From: Chloroflexota bacterium
GTDB lineage: Bacteria > Chloroflexota > Dehalococcoidia > Lucifugimonadales > Lucifugimonadaceae
Length of the DNA: 36,445 nt
NCBI GenBank assembly: GCA_013204555.1
Contig: JABMNO010000023.1
Location: 1 to 36,445 of the forward strand
Direction of reading: 5' to 3'
Made by a program: the position numbers and the translations under genes. How positions within the stretch are numbered: the first letter of the stretch is position 1; the number at the start of each line of letters is the position of its first letter. Shown here in pieces: positions 15,395-23,677 of the stretch. The notes beneath the pieces were generated by a model. The model was not told the DNA's origin. It saw nothing but the letters and a program-made list of their open reading frames with translations, and did no database searches.

Positions 15395-15625
15395 TTAATG
15401 ACACGTGGAGCGAATACTTCCCACCAGTAAGAGTCCCACTGGCTCTGATAGTCACCGACCCAAAAAGAGTTTCCCCAATGTCCACTTTTCACGTAGGAGT
15501 AAGCGGTGGAGAAACTCGGTCATTAGCACCCGGCTCAACTGCTTATACGAGCGCAATACGTCATCTGCGCGGAGACGTACAAGACTTGTGGTTGATCTCT
15601 TTAGGCCGAGCGCGCCTATGCCTGA
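15395..15625. other. Unassigned gap between dnaA and the permease gene
   Basis: 231 bases between the dnaA terminator and the end of the minus-strand efflux operon. Open frames exist on the plus strand but have no Shine-Dalgarno and a composition unlike the neighbours. One short inverted repeat (CCAGT/ACTGG, about 15422-15440) is present. No tRNA or family match was recognised. Confidence 0.4.
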
Positions 15626-16828
15626 CTAGGCGGCAGCAAGCGCCTCGGTGGGGGCGACCCGGGCAGCACGAATGGCGGGGTAGAGACCGGCCACTCCGCC
15701 GATAATCAGAGTTGCTGTGATGCCACCTACGATCGCCCAGGCGGGGACTACGGTGGGCCAGGCCTGCAGCGTCGCGTACACCGCTGTCACACCTGTTCCG
15801 AGTACTATTCCTGTGCCGCCGCCCAGGACGGACAGCAGGAGTGCCTCCCCAAGAAACTGGATACGGATGTGGCCTCGGGTGGCGCCCAGTGAGCGGCGTA
15901 ACCCGATCTCGGAGCGTCTTTCCAGCACGGAAATCACCATCGTGTTGGCTACTCCGATACCGCCGACGAGCAGGGCGACGGCACCAAGGCCGAGCAACAG
16001 GCCGGTGAAGGCGGTGTCTACTGCGGCGGCGGCGGCAAGCGCCTCGGAGGGCCGCGATACTTCCACCTCATTGGGACGCCCCGGGTTAGCGGTTCTTGCG
16101 AGCACACCGCGAACGGCTTCGACGGCATCCGGGTCCGTCCTGATGTACAAGGACGATATGGCGCCGTCAAAGTTTAGATAGCGTTGCCCGGCCGGCCATC
16201 CGATCAGAGCACCGAGGTCGAGCCTGGGTACAAGCGGGACTGGATCAAGGATACCGATAACGGTGAACCATCGACCGCCTAGCCAGATCTGCGTATCTTC
16301 GTTGGCGGCACCAAGGCCGAGGCGCTGGGCGGTCCTGGACCCGAGCACGACGGCCGGATACTCGATAGTCGCCTCGTTGAGCCACGTTCCAGAGGCCAGG
16401 GTGGCGCCGACAGTAGTGAGCAAGTTGGTACGCACCGCATATGCGCCGATTCCACCGGACTGGGGAGCCGGTATCCTGTCGTTGCGATATACCTTCGCGT
16501 CAGGGAGATTTCCAATTGCGGTTACGGTCTGGACTGGCCCGATCCTGCCAATCATCGCGACCGATTCATCAGGCAGTGTTGCGGCTTCTCCGAACAGGTT
16601 GCTGCCCGGCCCCGCTGTGAGCAGGTTCGTGCCAAGTGCATCCAATCGACGATTCAACTCGGCTCGGCTGGAGGTGGATATCCCAACAACGGCTATCATC
16701 GCAGCGATTCCGATCGCGATCCCCAGTGCGGAAAGCGCCACCCGCAAAGGTCGAGCCCGTAGCGCGTACCCTCCCAACCGCAGTATGTCTATCGGGCTCA
16801 GCTTGCCGGGTCGAGGTGATGTTGTCAC
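15626..16828 (-). CDS. MacB/FtsX-type ABC transporter permease
   Basis: A 400-residue permease. One N-terminal span (about 28-50, RVALSALGIAIGIAAMIAVVGI) is followed by a large extracytoplasmic MacB_PCD domain of about 200 residues. Three C-terminal spans (about 270-395) include the FtsX signature VSVLERRSEIGLRRSLGATRGHI, present here as ISVLERRSEIGLRRSLGATR. MacB-type permeases do not move substrate through the membrane span but drive periplasmic export through an adaptor. The ATG overlaps the stop of the ATPase gene by 4 bases, so the two are translationally coupled. It is the last gene of the operon lipoprotein-adaptor-ATPase-permease. The length fits the non-fused MacB permeases found in Gram-positive and Chloroflexota lineages. 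Confidence 0.93.
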   Translation of the reverse strand: MTTSPRPGKLSPIDILRLGGYALRARPLRVALSALGIAIGIAAMIAVVGISTSSRAELNRRLDALGTNLLTAGPGSNLFGEAATLPDESVAMIGRIGPVQTVTAIGNLPDAKVYRNDRIPAPQSGGIGAYAVRTNLLTTVGATLASGTWLNEATIEYPAVVLGSRTAQRLGLGAANEDTQIWLGGRWFTVIGILDPVPLVPRLDLGALIGWPAGQRYLNFDGAISSLYIRTDPDAVEAVRGVLARTANPGRPNEVEVSRPSEALAAAAAVDTAFTGLLLGLGAVALLVGGIGVANTMVISVLERRSEIGLRRSLGATRGHIRIQFLGEALLLSVLGGGTGIVLGTGVTAVYATLQAWPTVVPAWAIVGGITATLIIGGVAGLYPAIRAARVAPTEALAAA

Positions 16829-17520
16829 GCTACAGCCATCTTCCGGTCATCGACCACCTCGCCGTCCAGCATGGTCACCTGGCGGGGCAAGCTGGAAGCA
16901 ACCATCCGTTCATGGGTGATCACCACTACGGTCGTACCTGTCTCATTTAGATCAAGCAGTAACCGCATTACACCCTCACCTGAGTGGCTATCCAGCGCCC
17001 CGGTTGGCTCATCTGCGAGCAGCAGAGTGGGCTCGCGAACTACCGCGCGCGCTATGGCGGTGCGTTGTTTTTCTCCACCGGACAACTCGTGTGGTCGATG
17101 GGTCAGTCGGTGGCCGAGGTCGACCCGCTGCAATGCTGCTTCGGCGCGTTCCCTCCGCTCTTTCCGGCCGATACCGGTGTAGAGCAAGCCATCTGCAACG
17201 TTATCCAGGGCGGATGTGCCTGGCGCTAAATGGAATTGCTGGAAGACAAACCCAATCCGGAACGCTCGTAGTGCTGATACCTCACGATCAGACAGATCGG
17301 CGAGGTCGAATCCATCTACGACAACCTGTCCAGAGCTCGGGCGATCCAGCGTACCCATCACGTTCAACATCGTCGACTTTCCGGATCCCGACGGTCCGAC
17401 GATCGCCAAGAGTTCGCCATTTTCGATATCCAAATTGACGTCGCTGAGAGCGACGACTCCACCGGAATATTCTCGGGTAACCGCGCGCAGCGTCACGATC
17501 GGCCCGGATGAGCCATTCAT
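16825..17520 (-). CDS. MacB/LolD-type ABC transporter ATPase
   Basis: A 231-residue cytoplasmic ATPase that powers the adjacent FtsX-type permease. It has Walker A GPSGSGKST (42-50), a Q-loop in GFVFQQFHLAPGTSALDNV, signature LSGGEKQRTAIARA, Walker B LLLADEPTGALD and switch histidine in VVITHE. The LADEPTGALD wording and the compact length are typical of the MacB/LolD/FtsE branch. Its start overlaps the adaptor stop and its stop overlaps the permease start, each by 4 bases. This tight coupling suggests fixed stoichiometry of the three proteins. Confidence 0.95.
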   Translation of the reverse strand: MNGSSGPIVTLRAVTREYSGGVVALSDVNLDIENGELLAIVGPSGSGKSTMLNVMGTLDRPSSGQVVVDGFDLADLSDREVSALRAFRIGFVFQQFHLAPGTSALDNVADGLLYTGIGRKERRERAEAALQRVDLGHRLTHRPHELSGGEKQRTAIARAVVREPTLLLADEPTGALDSHSGEGVMRLLLDLNETGTTVVVITHERMVASSLPRQVTMLDGEVVDDRKMAVA

Positions 17521-18833
17521 TTTGGCATCCCTACGGTTGCGCCCTCCGAGATCCCTCCGCCGCTAACCTCCACCCGGCCGGCCGCGAACATCCCGGTTGT
17601 AATTGCGCTGATACGTGTCGTGTTGCCATCGACAATCTCGACGCCGTAACCGCCTTCAGCCAACGCGAGCAGTGCGGCGATTGGCACCGTCAGTACGTCT
17701 TCACGCTCATCGCTGATGAAGTCGACATCCACGGGAGCGGCGGAGAGCGCGCCGAGCGCCTTCTGATCGGCGATCGTGACGGTTACTTCAATGAATGCAC
17801 TTGAACCGTTGCTCGTCTTTACAACAGTTCCTACCTTGGAGATCTCCCCTTCCACGGCTTCCCGGCCAGGAATAGTAACGACGACGTTTCGTCCTTCGAC
17901 CGCGAGAGCCTGATCTATCACGTTGAGTTCCACGGTGACCAGCCTGACCGTGTCGGTATAGCTGAGCAAAGGGCCACCTCGGACAGCCTCGCCGATATGG
18001 GCCGAATGCGCAGCAATCCGCACGGCGCCGGGCATGAACACGATCTGATTTGGATCAACAGTTCCGGTTTCAGAAAGGCCGACCCGCCCACCAATCTGGT
18101 AATTAGTCACGATCTCCATAACGGCGATATTCATATCCACCGGGTCGCCGACGAAGGCGTTGATGGTGGTGACGGTCCCTGCGACTGGTGCTAGAAGAGA
18201 GGCTTGAACCAGTGCATTTTGCAGGCTCGTTGTCGTGGCGGTGTTCATCCGCGCAAGTAGTTGACCCTCTTCGACGTCATCACCTTCGGAGACCAGAATC
18301 TCCCCAACCGTGCCCTGCGTCCCAAAGTACAGTGAAGACCGGCTGGAGATGCCCAGATCGGCTTGCCAGGCGCGTACAGCGTCAGCAGTCTCCGCGGTGT
18401 AAACATCATCGACGGCGATTCCAGTGTAGCCGAGTTCGGCCAGATTCTCCTTGAGTTGTCGGACGTCGGCACCCTCCGCTCCGTCGCGCAAGGTCCGATA
18501 CGACGGCACAGATCCATACAGCGCAACAGCAGGTTGCTCGTCAATCTTGAATAGCGTTTCGCCGCGCTTCACCGTTGATCCGGCTGGTGCGATCCAGGTA
18601 ATCGTCCCCGCCTGAGGGGCATCGATTGGGATCGGGCGAGCAAAACCGAGCGTCCCCGGCACTGCCTTGGTTTCCACCAGCGTGGATCTGGTGACCATCG
18701 CCGTGGCTGGAGGCAATCCGAGGTTGGCTACGGTTTCAGTAGCCGACGATCCACGTGCCAGGAATACTGATCCCACAATTGTCCCCGCAAGCACTACCAC
18801 GGCAACGCCAGCGATCCAGAACTTGCGCTTCAT
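17517..18833 (-). CDS. HlyD/MacA-type efflux adaptor with a peptidoglycan-binding-like insert
   Basis: A 438-residue membrane-anchored adaptor. It has one N-terminal span (about 6-26) and a split lipoyl/barrel-sandwich region (DAPQAGTITWIAPAGSTVKRGE, later EGDDVEEGQLLARM). Between the halves lies a PG_binding_1-like domain at about 118-162 (EGADVRQLKENLAELGYTG ... AVRAWQADLGI). Beta-barrel and membrane-proximal domains follow, ending with SGGGISEGATVGMPK. This adaptor layout with a PGB-like insert is familiar from actinobacterial and Chloroflexota efflux operons that lack an outer-membrane TolC. The start shares one base with the lipoprotein stop and the stop overlaps the ATPase start by 4 bases. 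Confidence 0.88.
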   Translation of the reverse strand: MKRKFWIAGVAVVVLAGTIVGSVFLARGSSATETVANLGLPPATAMVTRSTLVETKAVPGTLGFARPIPIDAPQAGTITWIAPAGSTVKRGETLFKIDEQPAVALYGSVPSYRTLRDGAEGADVRQLKENLAELGYTGIAVDDVYTAETADAVRAWQADLGISSRSSLYFGTQGTVGEILVSEGDDVEEGQLLARMNTATTTSLQNALVQASLLAPVAGTVTTINAFVGDPVDMNIAVMEIVTNYQIGGRVGLSETGTVDPNQIVFMPGAVRIAAHSAHIGEAVRGGPLLSYTDTVRLVTVELNVIDQALAVEGRNVVVTIPGREAVEGEISKVGTVVKTSNGSSAFIEVTVTIADQKALGALSAAPVDVDFISDEREDVLTVPIAALLALAEGGYGVEIVDGNTTRISAITTGMFAAGRVEVSGGGISEGATVGMPK

Positions 18834-19468
18834 TAATGGCCCGCAATTCCTGGCGGAACGGCCTCGCCGGGAAGGAATATCCGGCAGATCTCCGTGGCGG
18901 CACCGTATCTCGGGTTGGTTCTAATACTGTGGCCGATGCCGCTCAACTTCCCTTCGGCATCCGGATCGGGAAAGTCAGGCAGGCCGTTCTCCCGAATACA
19001 CTGAGAAAACTCGCGCACTTGCTCTACGTAAGCAGGATCCCCGATATCTCGATATTCGGCGCCCGGCGCTAGAGCGCTACACGCCTCCATAGCCAAACCG
19101 AACCTCGGATCCATTCGGACCTCGTGGCCAAGCGTTGCCTCCCCACCAGCGCCGGGATCCGAAAATTCAGGAACACCGTTGTCCCTCATGCACTGTGCGT
19201 AAATCAAGCCAGCGTCCTCTGGATCAGCCGGTGTCGGCGGTACGACTTCTGGAGCCACCGAAGTTGGCTCGGCGATTTCTGGGGCCGACGACGTTGGATC
19301 CACGACTTCGGGAGCGACTGAGGTTGGGGCAGTCACCGTCACTTCGCTCCCCGTGGCGATACCCGAGCCAGTTTCCTCACCGCAAGCTACCAGGGCAATG
19401 GAGAGCAGCGCAGCCAACAGCAAGGTCGAAGCAAGCCGTGCTGATCGGCGTTTCACTCCGATGGTCAT
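18833..19468 (-). CDS. Lipoprotein with Thr/Pro repeats and a duplicated Cys-containing domain
   Basis: A 211-residue predicted lipoprotein: basic n-region (VKRRSARLAS), hydrophobic core and lipobox LVAC with C29. Residues 48-77 are three tandem 10-residue units PTS(V/S)APE(V/I)(V/A)x, encoded by about 19238-19327, forming a flexible linker. Two homologous units follow. Unit 1 has C93 (AQCMRDNGVPEFSDP) and C130 (MEACSALAPG); unit 2 has C157 (SQCIRENGLPDFPDP) and C195 (TEICRIFLPG). The paired cysteines could form disulfides outside the cell. Similar CMRxxGVPxFPDP lipoproteins accompany HlyD-MacB operons in Actinobacteria; their function is not established. It heads the operon and is divergent from the response regulator. 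Confidence 0.8.
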   Translation of the reverse strand: MTIGVKRRSARLASTLLLAALLSIALVACGEETGSGIATGSEVTVTAPTSVAPEVVDPTSSAPEIAEPTSVAPEVVPPTPADPEDAGLIYAQCMRDNGVPEFSDPGAGGEATLGHEVRMDPRFGLAMEACSALAPGAEYRDIGDPAYVEQVREFSQCIRENGLPDFPDPDAEGKLSGIGHSIRTNPRYGAATEICRIFLPGEAVPPGIAGH

Positions 19469-19489
19469 TATTCGCAGTCCTTTGATGAG

Positions 19490-19516
19490 GTCTAACTTAT
19501 GATGGTGTCTAACTTA
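19490..19516. promoter_or_regulatory. Direct repeat GTCTAACTTA, candidate regulator sites
   Basis: GTCTAACTTA occurs at 19490-19499 and 19507-19516, 17 bases apart in the same orientation, just upstream of the lipoprotein start on the minus strand. The core CTAAC is also the core of the half-sites in the neighbouring palindrome. Confidence 0.5.
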
Positions 19517-19524
19517 CGACTGCG

Positions 19525-19570
19525 GGTGTTAGGGCATCGTTAGGGAGCGGCCTAACGATGCCCTAACACC
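19525..19570. promoter_or_regulatory. 20-bp-arm palindrome made of paired CCTAAC half-sites
   Basis: Perfect 20-bp inverted arms (19525-19544 and 19551-19570) surround GAGCGG. Each arm holds two direct copies of CCTAAC exactly 11 bp apart (19551 and 19562; reverse complements at 19528 and 19539), one helical turn as in OmpR/PhoB-type sites. It lies between the divergent lipoprotein-efflux operon and the two-component genes, so the response regulator at 19593 is the obvious candidate ligand. Confidence 0.65.
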
Positions 19571-19592
19571 GGGCCATGTAGAAATTGATTTC

Positions 19593-20249
19593 ATGCGCGT
19601 ACTAGTTGTAGAAGATGAACAGTTGCTCGCGGACTCCATCGCGGACGGCCTCCGCCGGGAGGCGATGGCTGTGGACGTGGCTTACGATGGCAACGCCGCT
19701 CTTGAGCGGCTGGCGATCAACGACTATGACGTTGTGGTGCTGGATCGAGACCTCCCAGTTGTGTCTGGCGACGAAGTCTGCATGACTCTCGTCGAATCCG
19801 GCCTGGACACACGGATTCTGATGCTTACCGCCGCCACCGCGGTGGCGCAACGCGTAAGTGGACTCAGTCTCGGCGCGGACGACTATTTGACCAAACCATT
19901 CGCGTTTGCTGAACTTACCGCCCGTATACAGGCGCTGGGCAGGCGGGTTCGACCGGCCGCTCCGCCTGTGCTTCAGCGGGCAGGCATCCGGCTTGACCCG
20001 CACCGTCGCACTGTCACTCGTAATGATCACCCTGTTGGGTTGTCCAGGAAGGAGTTCGCTGTGCTCTCGGAACTACTTCTGGCCGAAGGCGGCGTCGTCT
20101 CAGCGGAGCAACTTTTGGAGAAAGCGTGGGACGAACACGTCAATCCGTTGACCGGCGTCGTCAGGTTCACCATCATGATGGTGCGGCGGAAACTGGGCGA
20201 GCCGACGGCGATCGAGACAGTTCCCGGCGCTGGATACCGCATCGCATGA
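19593..20249 (+). CDS. OmpR/PhoB-family response regulator
   Basis: A 218-residue regulator. The receiver domain has the acidic pocket (ED at 7-8), phospho-acceptor D51 (VVVLDRDLP), T79 and K101 (LTKPFAF). The C-terminal winged helix (about 125-218) has LSRKEFAVLSELLLAEGGVVSAEQLL and ends VETVPGAGYRIA-like (IETVPGAGYRIA). Phosphorylated by the downstream kinase, it would bind direct repeats; the CCTAAC pairs directly upstream fit that mode. The ATG overlaps nothing upstream and lacks a clear Shine-Dalgarno. Its stop overlaps the kinase start (ATGA). It probably controls both its own operon and the divergent efflux operon. Confidence 0.95.
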   Translation: MRVLVVEDEQLLADSIADGLRREAMAVDVAYDGNAALERLAINDYDVVVLDRDLPVVSGDEVCMTLVESGLDTRILMLTAATAVAQRVSGLSLGADDYLTKPFAFAELTARIQALGRRVRPAAPPVLQRAGIRLDPHRRTVTRNDHPVGLSRKEFAVLSELLLAEGGVVSAEQLLEKAWDEHVNPLTGVVRFTIMMVRRKLGEPTAIETVPGAGYRIA

Positions 20250-21418
20250 TCATCCCACGCCGTTTCTGGCCCTCTACGATCAGGGCCCGTTTGACGCTGC
20301 TTTACACCGGGGCATTCTTCCTCGCCGGTGTGATGCTTGTTGCACTGATGTATCTCTACCTGGCGCGGGTCATCAACCATCAACTGACGGTTCAGGGTGA
20401 CATCACCCACTTATCGACAGATGCGCACGATGCGCTCATGTTGCAATTCCAGCGAGCCAGGGAGGAAACTTTCAACATTGTCCTCGTCGCATCAATCGTC
20501 TCCCTCGGCGTCATCGGTGTTGTAGCCGGAGGATTCGGATGGCTCCTCGCACGTCAGGCGTTGAATCCACTGCGGCAAATTACCGCAACCGCTCGACGAG
20601 TGGCCGACCGCAGTCTGCACGAACGCATCGCCCTCGTCGGACCCAACGATGAGATCAAGGAACTCGCTGACACACTCGACTCCATGCTCGAACGGCTTGA
20701 CCGTTCTTTCGATAACCAGCGACGGTTCGTCGCCAACGCCTCCCACGAACTGCGTACACCACTCACGATAAATCGCACGCTCATTGAAGTCGCGCTCGGC
20801 GATCCCCAGGCAAATGAATCATTGCGGCAACTGGGAACTCACCTGTTAGACGTCAACCACCGGCACGAGCGGCTCATCGATGGTCTGCTTATCCTCGCAA
20901 GTAGCGAACAGAGCATTGCCGAACCAATCCCCGTAGACCTCGCTGAAATCGTGCGACATATCAGCGCTGTATCTCAGGGGGCTGCGCAGAACGCCGGAAT
21001 CGACTTGGGCACGCATCTGCAGCCAGCTCCGATCACAGGCGACCCGGTGCTCATGGAACGGCTTGTCCAGAACCTGTTGGAAAACGCCATCCGCTACAAC
21101 TCTCGAGAACGCGGCTGGGTCACGGTCACCACTGACGTAGTCGACGAGTATGTCCATCTCACCGTCGAAAACACCGGTCCGATTGTCCCGCCGTATGAAA
21201 TTCCTGGTCTATTTGAGCCATTTCGGCGACTTTCCACGACCGAACGAATCGCCGACCCCAGTAATAGCTCCATGACCCGTGGAGCCGGGCTCGGACTGTC
21301 AATAGTGCGGTCCGTCGCCCACGCACATGGAGGTGATGCTCACGCCTCACCCCGGACTGAGGGAGGCCTAACGGTGTTGGTGCGAATACCCCTGGCGCCG
21401 ACGCATGCAAACAGCTAA
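20246..21418 (+). CDS. Membrane sensor histidine kinase
   Basis: A 390-residue HisKA kinase. Spans lie at about 16-40 and 78-101 with a short extracytoplasmic loop of about 37 residues between them. A HAMP domain follows (RQALNPLRQITATARRVADR). The dimerisation domain carries phospho-acceptor H167 (NASHELRTPLT). The ATPase domain has the N box QNLLENAIRYN (275-285) and G2 box RGAGLGLSIV (345-354). The loop is too short for a typical ligand domain, so it may sense envelope stress or the membrane itself, or work with the exported lipoprotein. The start at 20246 overlaps the regulator stop; a longer in-frame reading inside the regulator gene was rejected. Confidence 0.94.
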   Translation: MIIPRRFWPSTIRARLTLLYTGAFFLAGVMLVALMYLYLARVINHQLTVQGDITHLSTDAHDALMLQFQRAREETFNIVLVASIVSLGVIGVVAGGFGWLLARQALNPLRQITATARRVADRSLHERIALVGPNDEIKELADTLDSMLERLDRSFDNQRRFVANASHELRTPLTINRTLIEVALGDPQANESLRQLGTHLLDVNHRHERLIDGLLILASSEQSIAEPIPVDLAEIVRHISAVSQGAAQNAGIDLGTHLQPAPITGDPVLMERLVQNLLENAIRYNSRERGWVTVTTDVVDEYVHLTVENTGPIVPPYEIPGLFEPFRRLSTTERIADPSNSSMTRGAGLGLSIVRSVAHAHGGDAHASPRTEGGLTVLVRIPLAPTHANS

Positions 21419-21483
21419 TTTGCCACGGCACTTCTAAACTCTCAAGCGAAGGCGATATGCGGGCCCACCGCTAAGGCGTAACC

Positions 21484-21572
21484 TGTGGATAAGTAGCGTG
21501 ATTTCTGTGGAACAGCTGGTTAGCGCATACTGCGGCCTGTTGATAGCGCACGGCCGCTTAAAGTTATCCAAA
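21484..21572. promoter_or_regulatory. Cluster of DnaA-box-like sites
   Basis: A perfect TGTGGATAA (21484-21492), TGTGGAACA with two mismatches (21506-21514) and TTATCCAAA with one mismatch (21564-21572, opposite orientation). The cluster could mark an origin, a DnaA-titration site or DnaA-regulated transcription of obgE. Confidence 0.45.
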
Positions 21573-21634
21573 CGTTGCTCCCACTGATCCCCTGAATGTG
21601 CTATTTCATCAACCAACTGTTACCAGATGTTCCA

Positions 21635-21678
21635 CCGGAATTCCGGTCCTCGTGATACTGGAATATGACGGATATTCC
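21635..21678. promoter_or_regulatory. Two palindromes upstream of obgE
   Basis: CCGGAATTCCGG (21635-21646) is a perfect 12-bp palindrome. GGAATAT-GACGG-ATATTCC (21660-21678) is a 7-bp inverted repeat around 5 bases. Both contain GGAAT/ATTCC, and may be operators or part of the origin-like region. Confidence 0.4.
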
Positions 21679-21750
21679 CACTCTCCACGCGCTTACTGTT
21701 AATGAGATACAAACTATTCACTCCCATCTAGAATTGAATTTGAATCCACA

Positions 21751-23049
21751 ATGATTGATCGCTCCTATATTCATATAACAGCAGGAAAAGGCGGCAGAGG
21801 GGCCGTTGCATTCAGACGGGAGAAATTTGTGCCACGTGGTGGACCTTCCGGGGGCGATGGAGGACGCGGTGGATCAATCATTGTCGAGGCGAATGAGGGG
21901 CTCAATACTCTGAACGCGTTTCGGTACAAGCGAATCTACAAGGCGAATTCGGGGCAGATTGGCGGCGGCTCCAACAAGACCGGCCGTAATGGCGACGATG
22001 TCCTGGTGGAGGTTCCGCCTGGGACGCAGATTTTCGAGATGCTGAACGATCAGGACGATACGAAGTTTCTTGGAGATCTCACGGAACACGGCCAGCAGCT
22101 TGTGGTAGGCCGGGGCGGTATAGGCGGGAGAGGTAACGCGCGTTTCGTAACGTCAGTGAAGCGTGAACCGTTGCTTGCGGAGGATGGCGAAGCAGGAGTA
22201 GAGCTCAAGCTACGACTCGACCTGAAACTAATCGCCGATGTCGGTATCGTTGGTCTTCCCAATGCAGGCAAGTCCAGTCTTATCACCGCGCTGAGCAACG
22301 CACGGCCCAAGATTGCTGACTACCCATTTACGACACTCGAACCCAATCTTGGGGTTGTAGAGCATCGACTGAAGACGTTGGTAGCCGTTGATGTGCCGGG
22401 TCTGATTGAAGGTGCGCACGAGGGTCTGGGGCTTGGACATGAGTTCCTGCGGCACCTGGAGCGTACGAGAATTCTGGTTCATTTGATTGATGGTAGCGAA
22501 GGCGAGCCGGCGAAACGGTTCAAATTGATCAACGGTGAACTCAACCAGTACGGTACAGACCTGTCAGGAAAACGGCAGATCATCGTGGTCAACAAGGTGG
22601 ACATTCCTGAGGTTGATTTCCTGAGAGATGAGATAGAGGCGGAGTTACGTGAGGTTTCCGGTGTGACAGGCGAGATTCTGTTCATATCAGCGGCCGCGTT
22701 GAGCGGTCTGGATGTCCTCAAGGACAGGATGTTTAGCGAACTTAGCCAGGTTCCCATCCAAAAGATTACATATGACGATGAGGATGAGTTGTCGGACGGA
22801 GTCAGGGTCCTGCGTCCACTGGACAAGAAGCCCGAAATAATTCCCGCTATAAGAGTAGAGAACGGGTACGTCATCACGCATCCTCGTGCCATCAGGCTTG
22901 CGAACGGCAGCGATTTGGACAACTGGAAAACGCAGGTTCAGATGCGAGAACGGCTCAAGATATTCGGCGTGAACGACGCGCTGGTTAAGTTGGGAATCAC
23001 ATCCGGGGACAAGGTCTCACTGGGAGAGTGGGATTTTGAGTGGGAGTGA
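21751..23049 (+). CDS. obgE: GTPase ObgE/CgtA
   Basis: A 432-residue essential ribosome-assembly GTPase. The glycine-rich Obg domain occupies 1-158. The GTPase domain has G1 GLPNAGKSS (168-176), G2 YPFTT (191-195), G3 DVPG (214-217) and G4 NKVD (281-284). A C-terminal OCT domain covers about 345-432 (GVRVLRPL ... WDFEWE), as in Gram-positive and Chloroflexota homologues rather than E. coli. The ATG has no strong Shine-Dalgarno; the leader may be only about 10 bases. Its last codons overlap the nadD start, giving an obgE-nadD-pyrE operon. Confidence 0.96.
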   Translation: MIDRSYIHITAGKGGRGAVAFRREKFVPRGGPSGGDGGRGGSIIVEANEGLNTLNAFRYKRIYKANSGQIGGGSNKTGRNGDDVLVEVPPGTQIFEMLNDQDDTKFLGDLTEHGQQLVVGRGGIGGRGNARFVTSVKREPLLAEDGEAGVELKLRLDLKLIADVGIVGLPNAGKSSLITALSNARPKIADYPFTTLEPNLGVVEHRLKTLVAVDVPGLIEGAHEGLGLGHEFLRHLERTRILVHLIDGSEGEPAKRFKLINGELNQYGTDLSGKRQIIVVNKVDIPEVDFLRDEIEAELREVSGVTGEILFISAAALSGLDVLKDRMFSELSQVPIQKITYDDEDELSDGVRVLRPLDKKPEIIPAIRVENGYVITHPRAIRLANGSDLDNWKTQVQMRERLKIFGVNDALVKLGITSGDKVSLGEWDFEWE

Positions 23050-23662
23050 GCCCGATCTCGTTGCCAATTTGCGCAGACGAGTAGGAGTTTTTGGCGGCAC
23101 GTTCGATCCTATCCACAACGGACACATCGCCGTCGCATCGCTGGCGCTTGAGTCTCTGCGGCTGGATGAGGTCCTGTTCGTGCCTGCAGCCGATCCTTAC
23201 CTGCGCTCTTTACCTCAAGTCTCGATCACACACAGGTGTGAGATGGTCGGGATCGCCATTGCCACCCACCCTCAATTCTCGATATCGACCATCGACGCGA
23301 CTCGGACAGGTCACACCTACACGCTTGATACGCTCACCGATCTCAAGAATGAGTTTGGCTCTGACACAGAGCTTGTTCTTCTCCTCGGCGCCGATTCAGC
23401 TGTCGAGTTCGCCAGATGGAAGGATCCGCAGGCCATTCTGCAACTGGCGATCCTCGCGGTAGTATCGAGACCGGGTGAGATAGATCCATCGTTACTACCT
23501 GACGATCATCCGGCACGCTGTGCCACCTATATTGACGAGCTTGGTGTGGATATAAGTGCCACTCAAATTCGAGAGAATCTCAGGGACGGTAAGCCGACAC
23601 AGGATCTGATGCCAGACGAAGTGATTGGCTACATCCGTGACAACGGCCTCTACCGCAAGTGA
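23036..23662 (+). CDS. nadD: Nicotinate-nucleotide adenylyltransferase
   Basis: A 208-residue enzyme that adenylates nicotinic acid mononucleotide in NAD synthesis. It has the nucleotidyltransferase motif GGTFDPIHNGH (20-30) and the late ISATQIRENL motif, plus LLLGADSAVEFARWKDP in the middle. The TTG at 23036 is preferred because GGGAG lies 9 bases upstream; a second TTG at 23069 is possible but has worse spacing. It overlaps the obgE stop by 14 bases, so translation is probably coupled. obgE-nadD adjacency is common in bacteria. Confidence 0.94.
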   Translation: MSGSEPDLVANLRRRVGVFGGTFDPIHNGHIAVASLALESLRLDEVLFVPAADPYLRSLPQVSITHRCEMVGIAIATHPQFSISTIDATRTGHTYTLDTLTDLKNEFGSDTELVLLLGADSAVEFARWKDPQAILQLAILAVVSRPGEIDPSLLPDDHPARCATYIDELGVDISATQIRENLRDGKPTQDLMPDEVIGYIRDNGLYRK

Positions 23663-23677
23663 ACTCCTGGAGAGCAG

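Larger units (their letters stand above)
21419..21750. other. Intergenic region upstream of obgE with DnaA-box cluster and palindromes
   Basis: 332 bases without a gene, between two plus-strand genes. It holds three DnaA-box-like sequences (21484-21572), two inverted repeats (21635-21678) and a weak obgE promoter, TAGAAT at 21729-21734 with a poor -35. The density of elements makes this the best origin-like stretch in the window. Confidence 0.45.

Noticed and set aside
15376..15705. 109-codon plus-strand frame after dnaA
   Set aside because: It begins inside the dnaA terminator, overlaps the permease gene and has no recognisable features.
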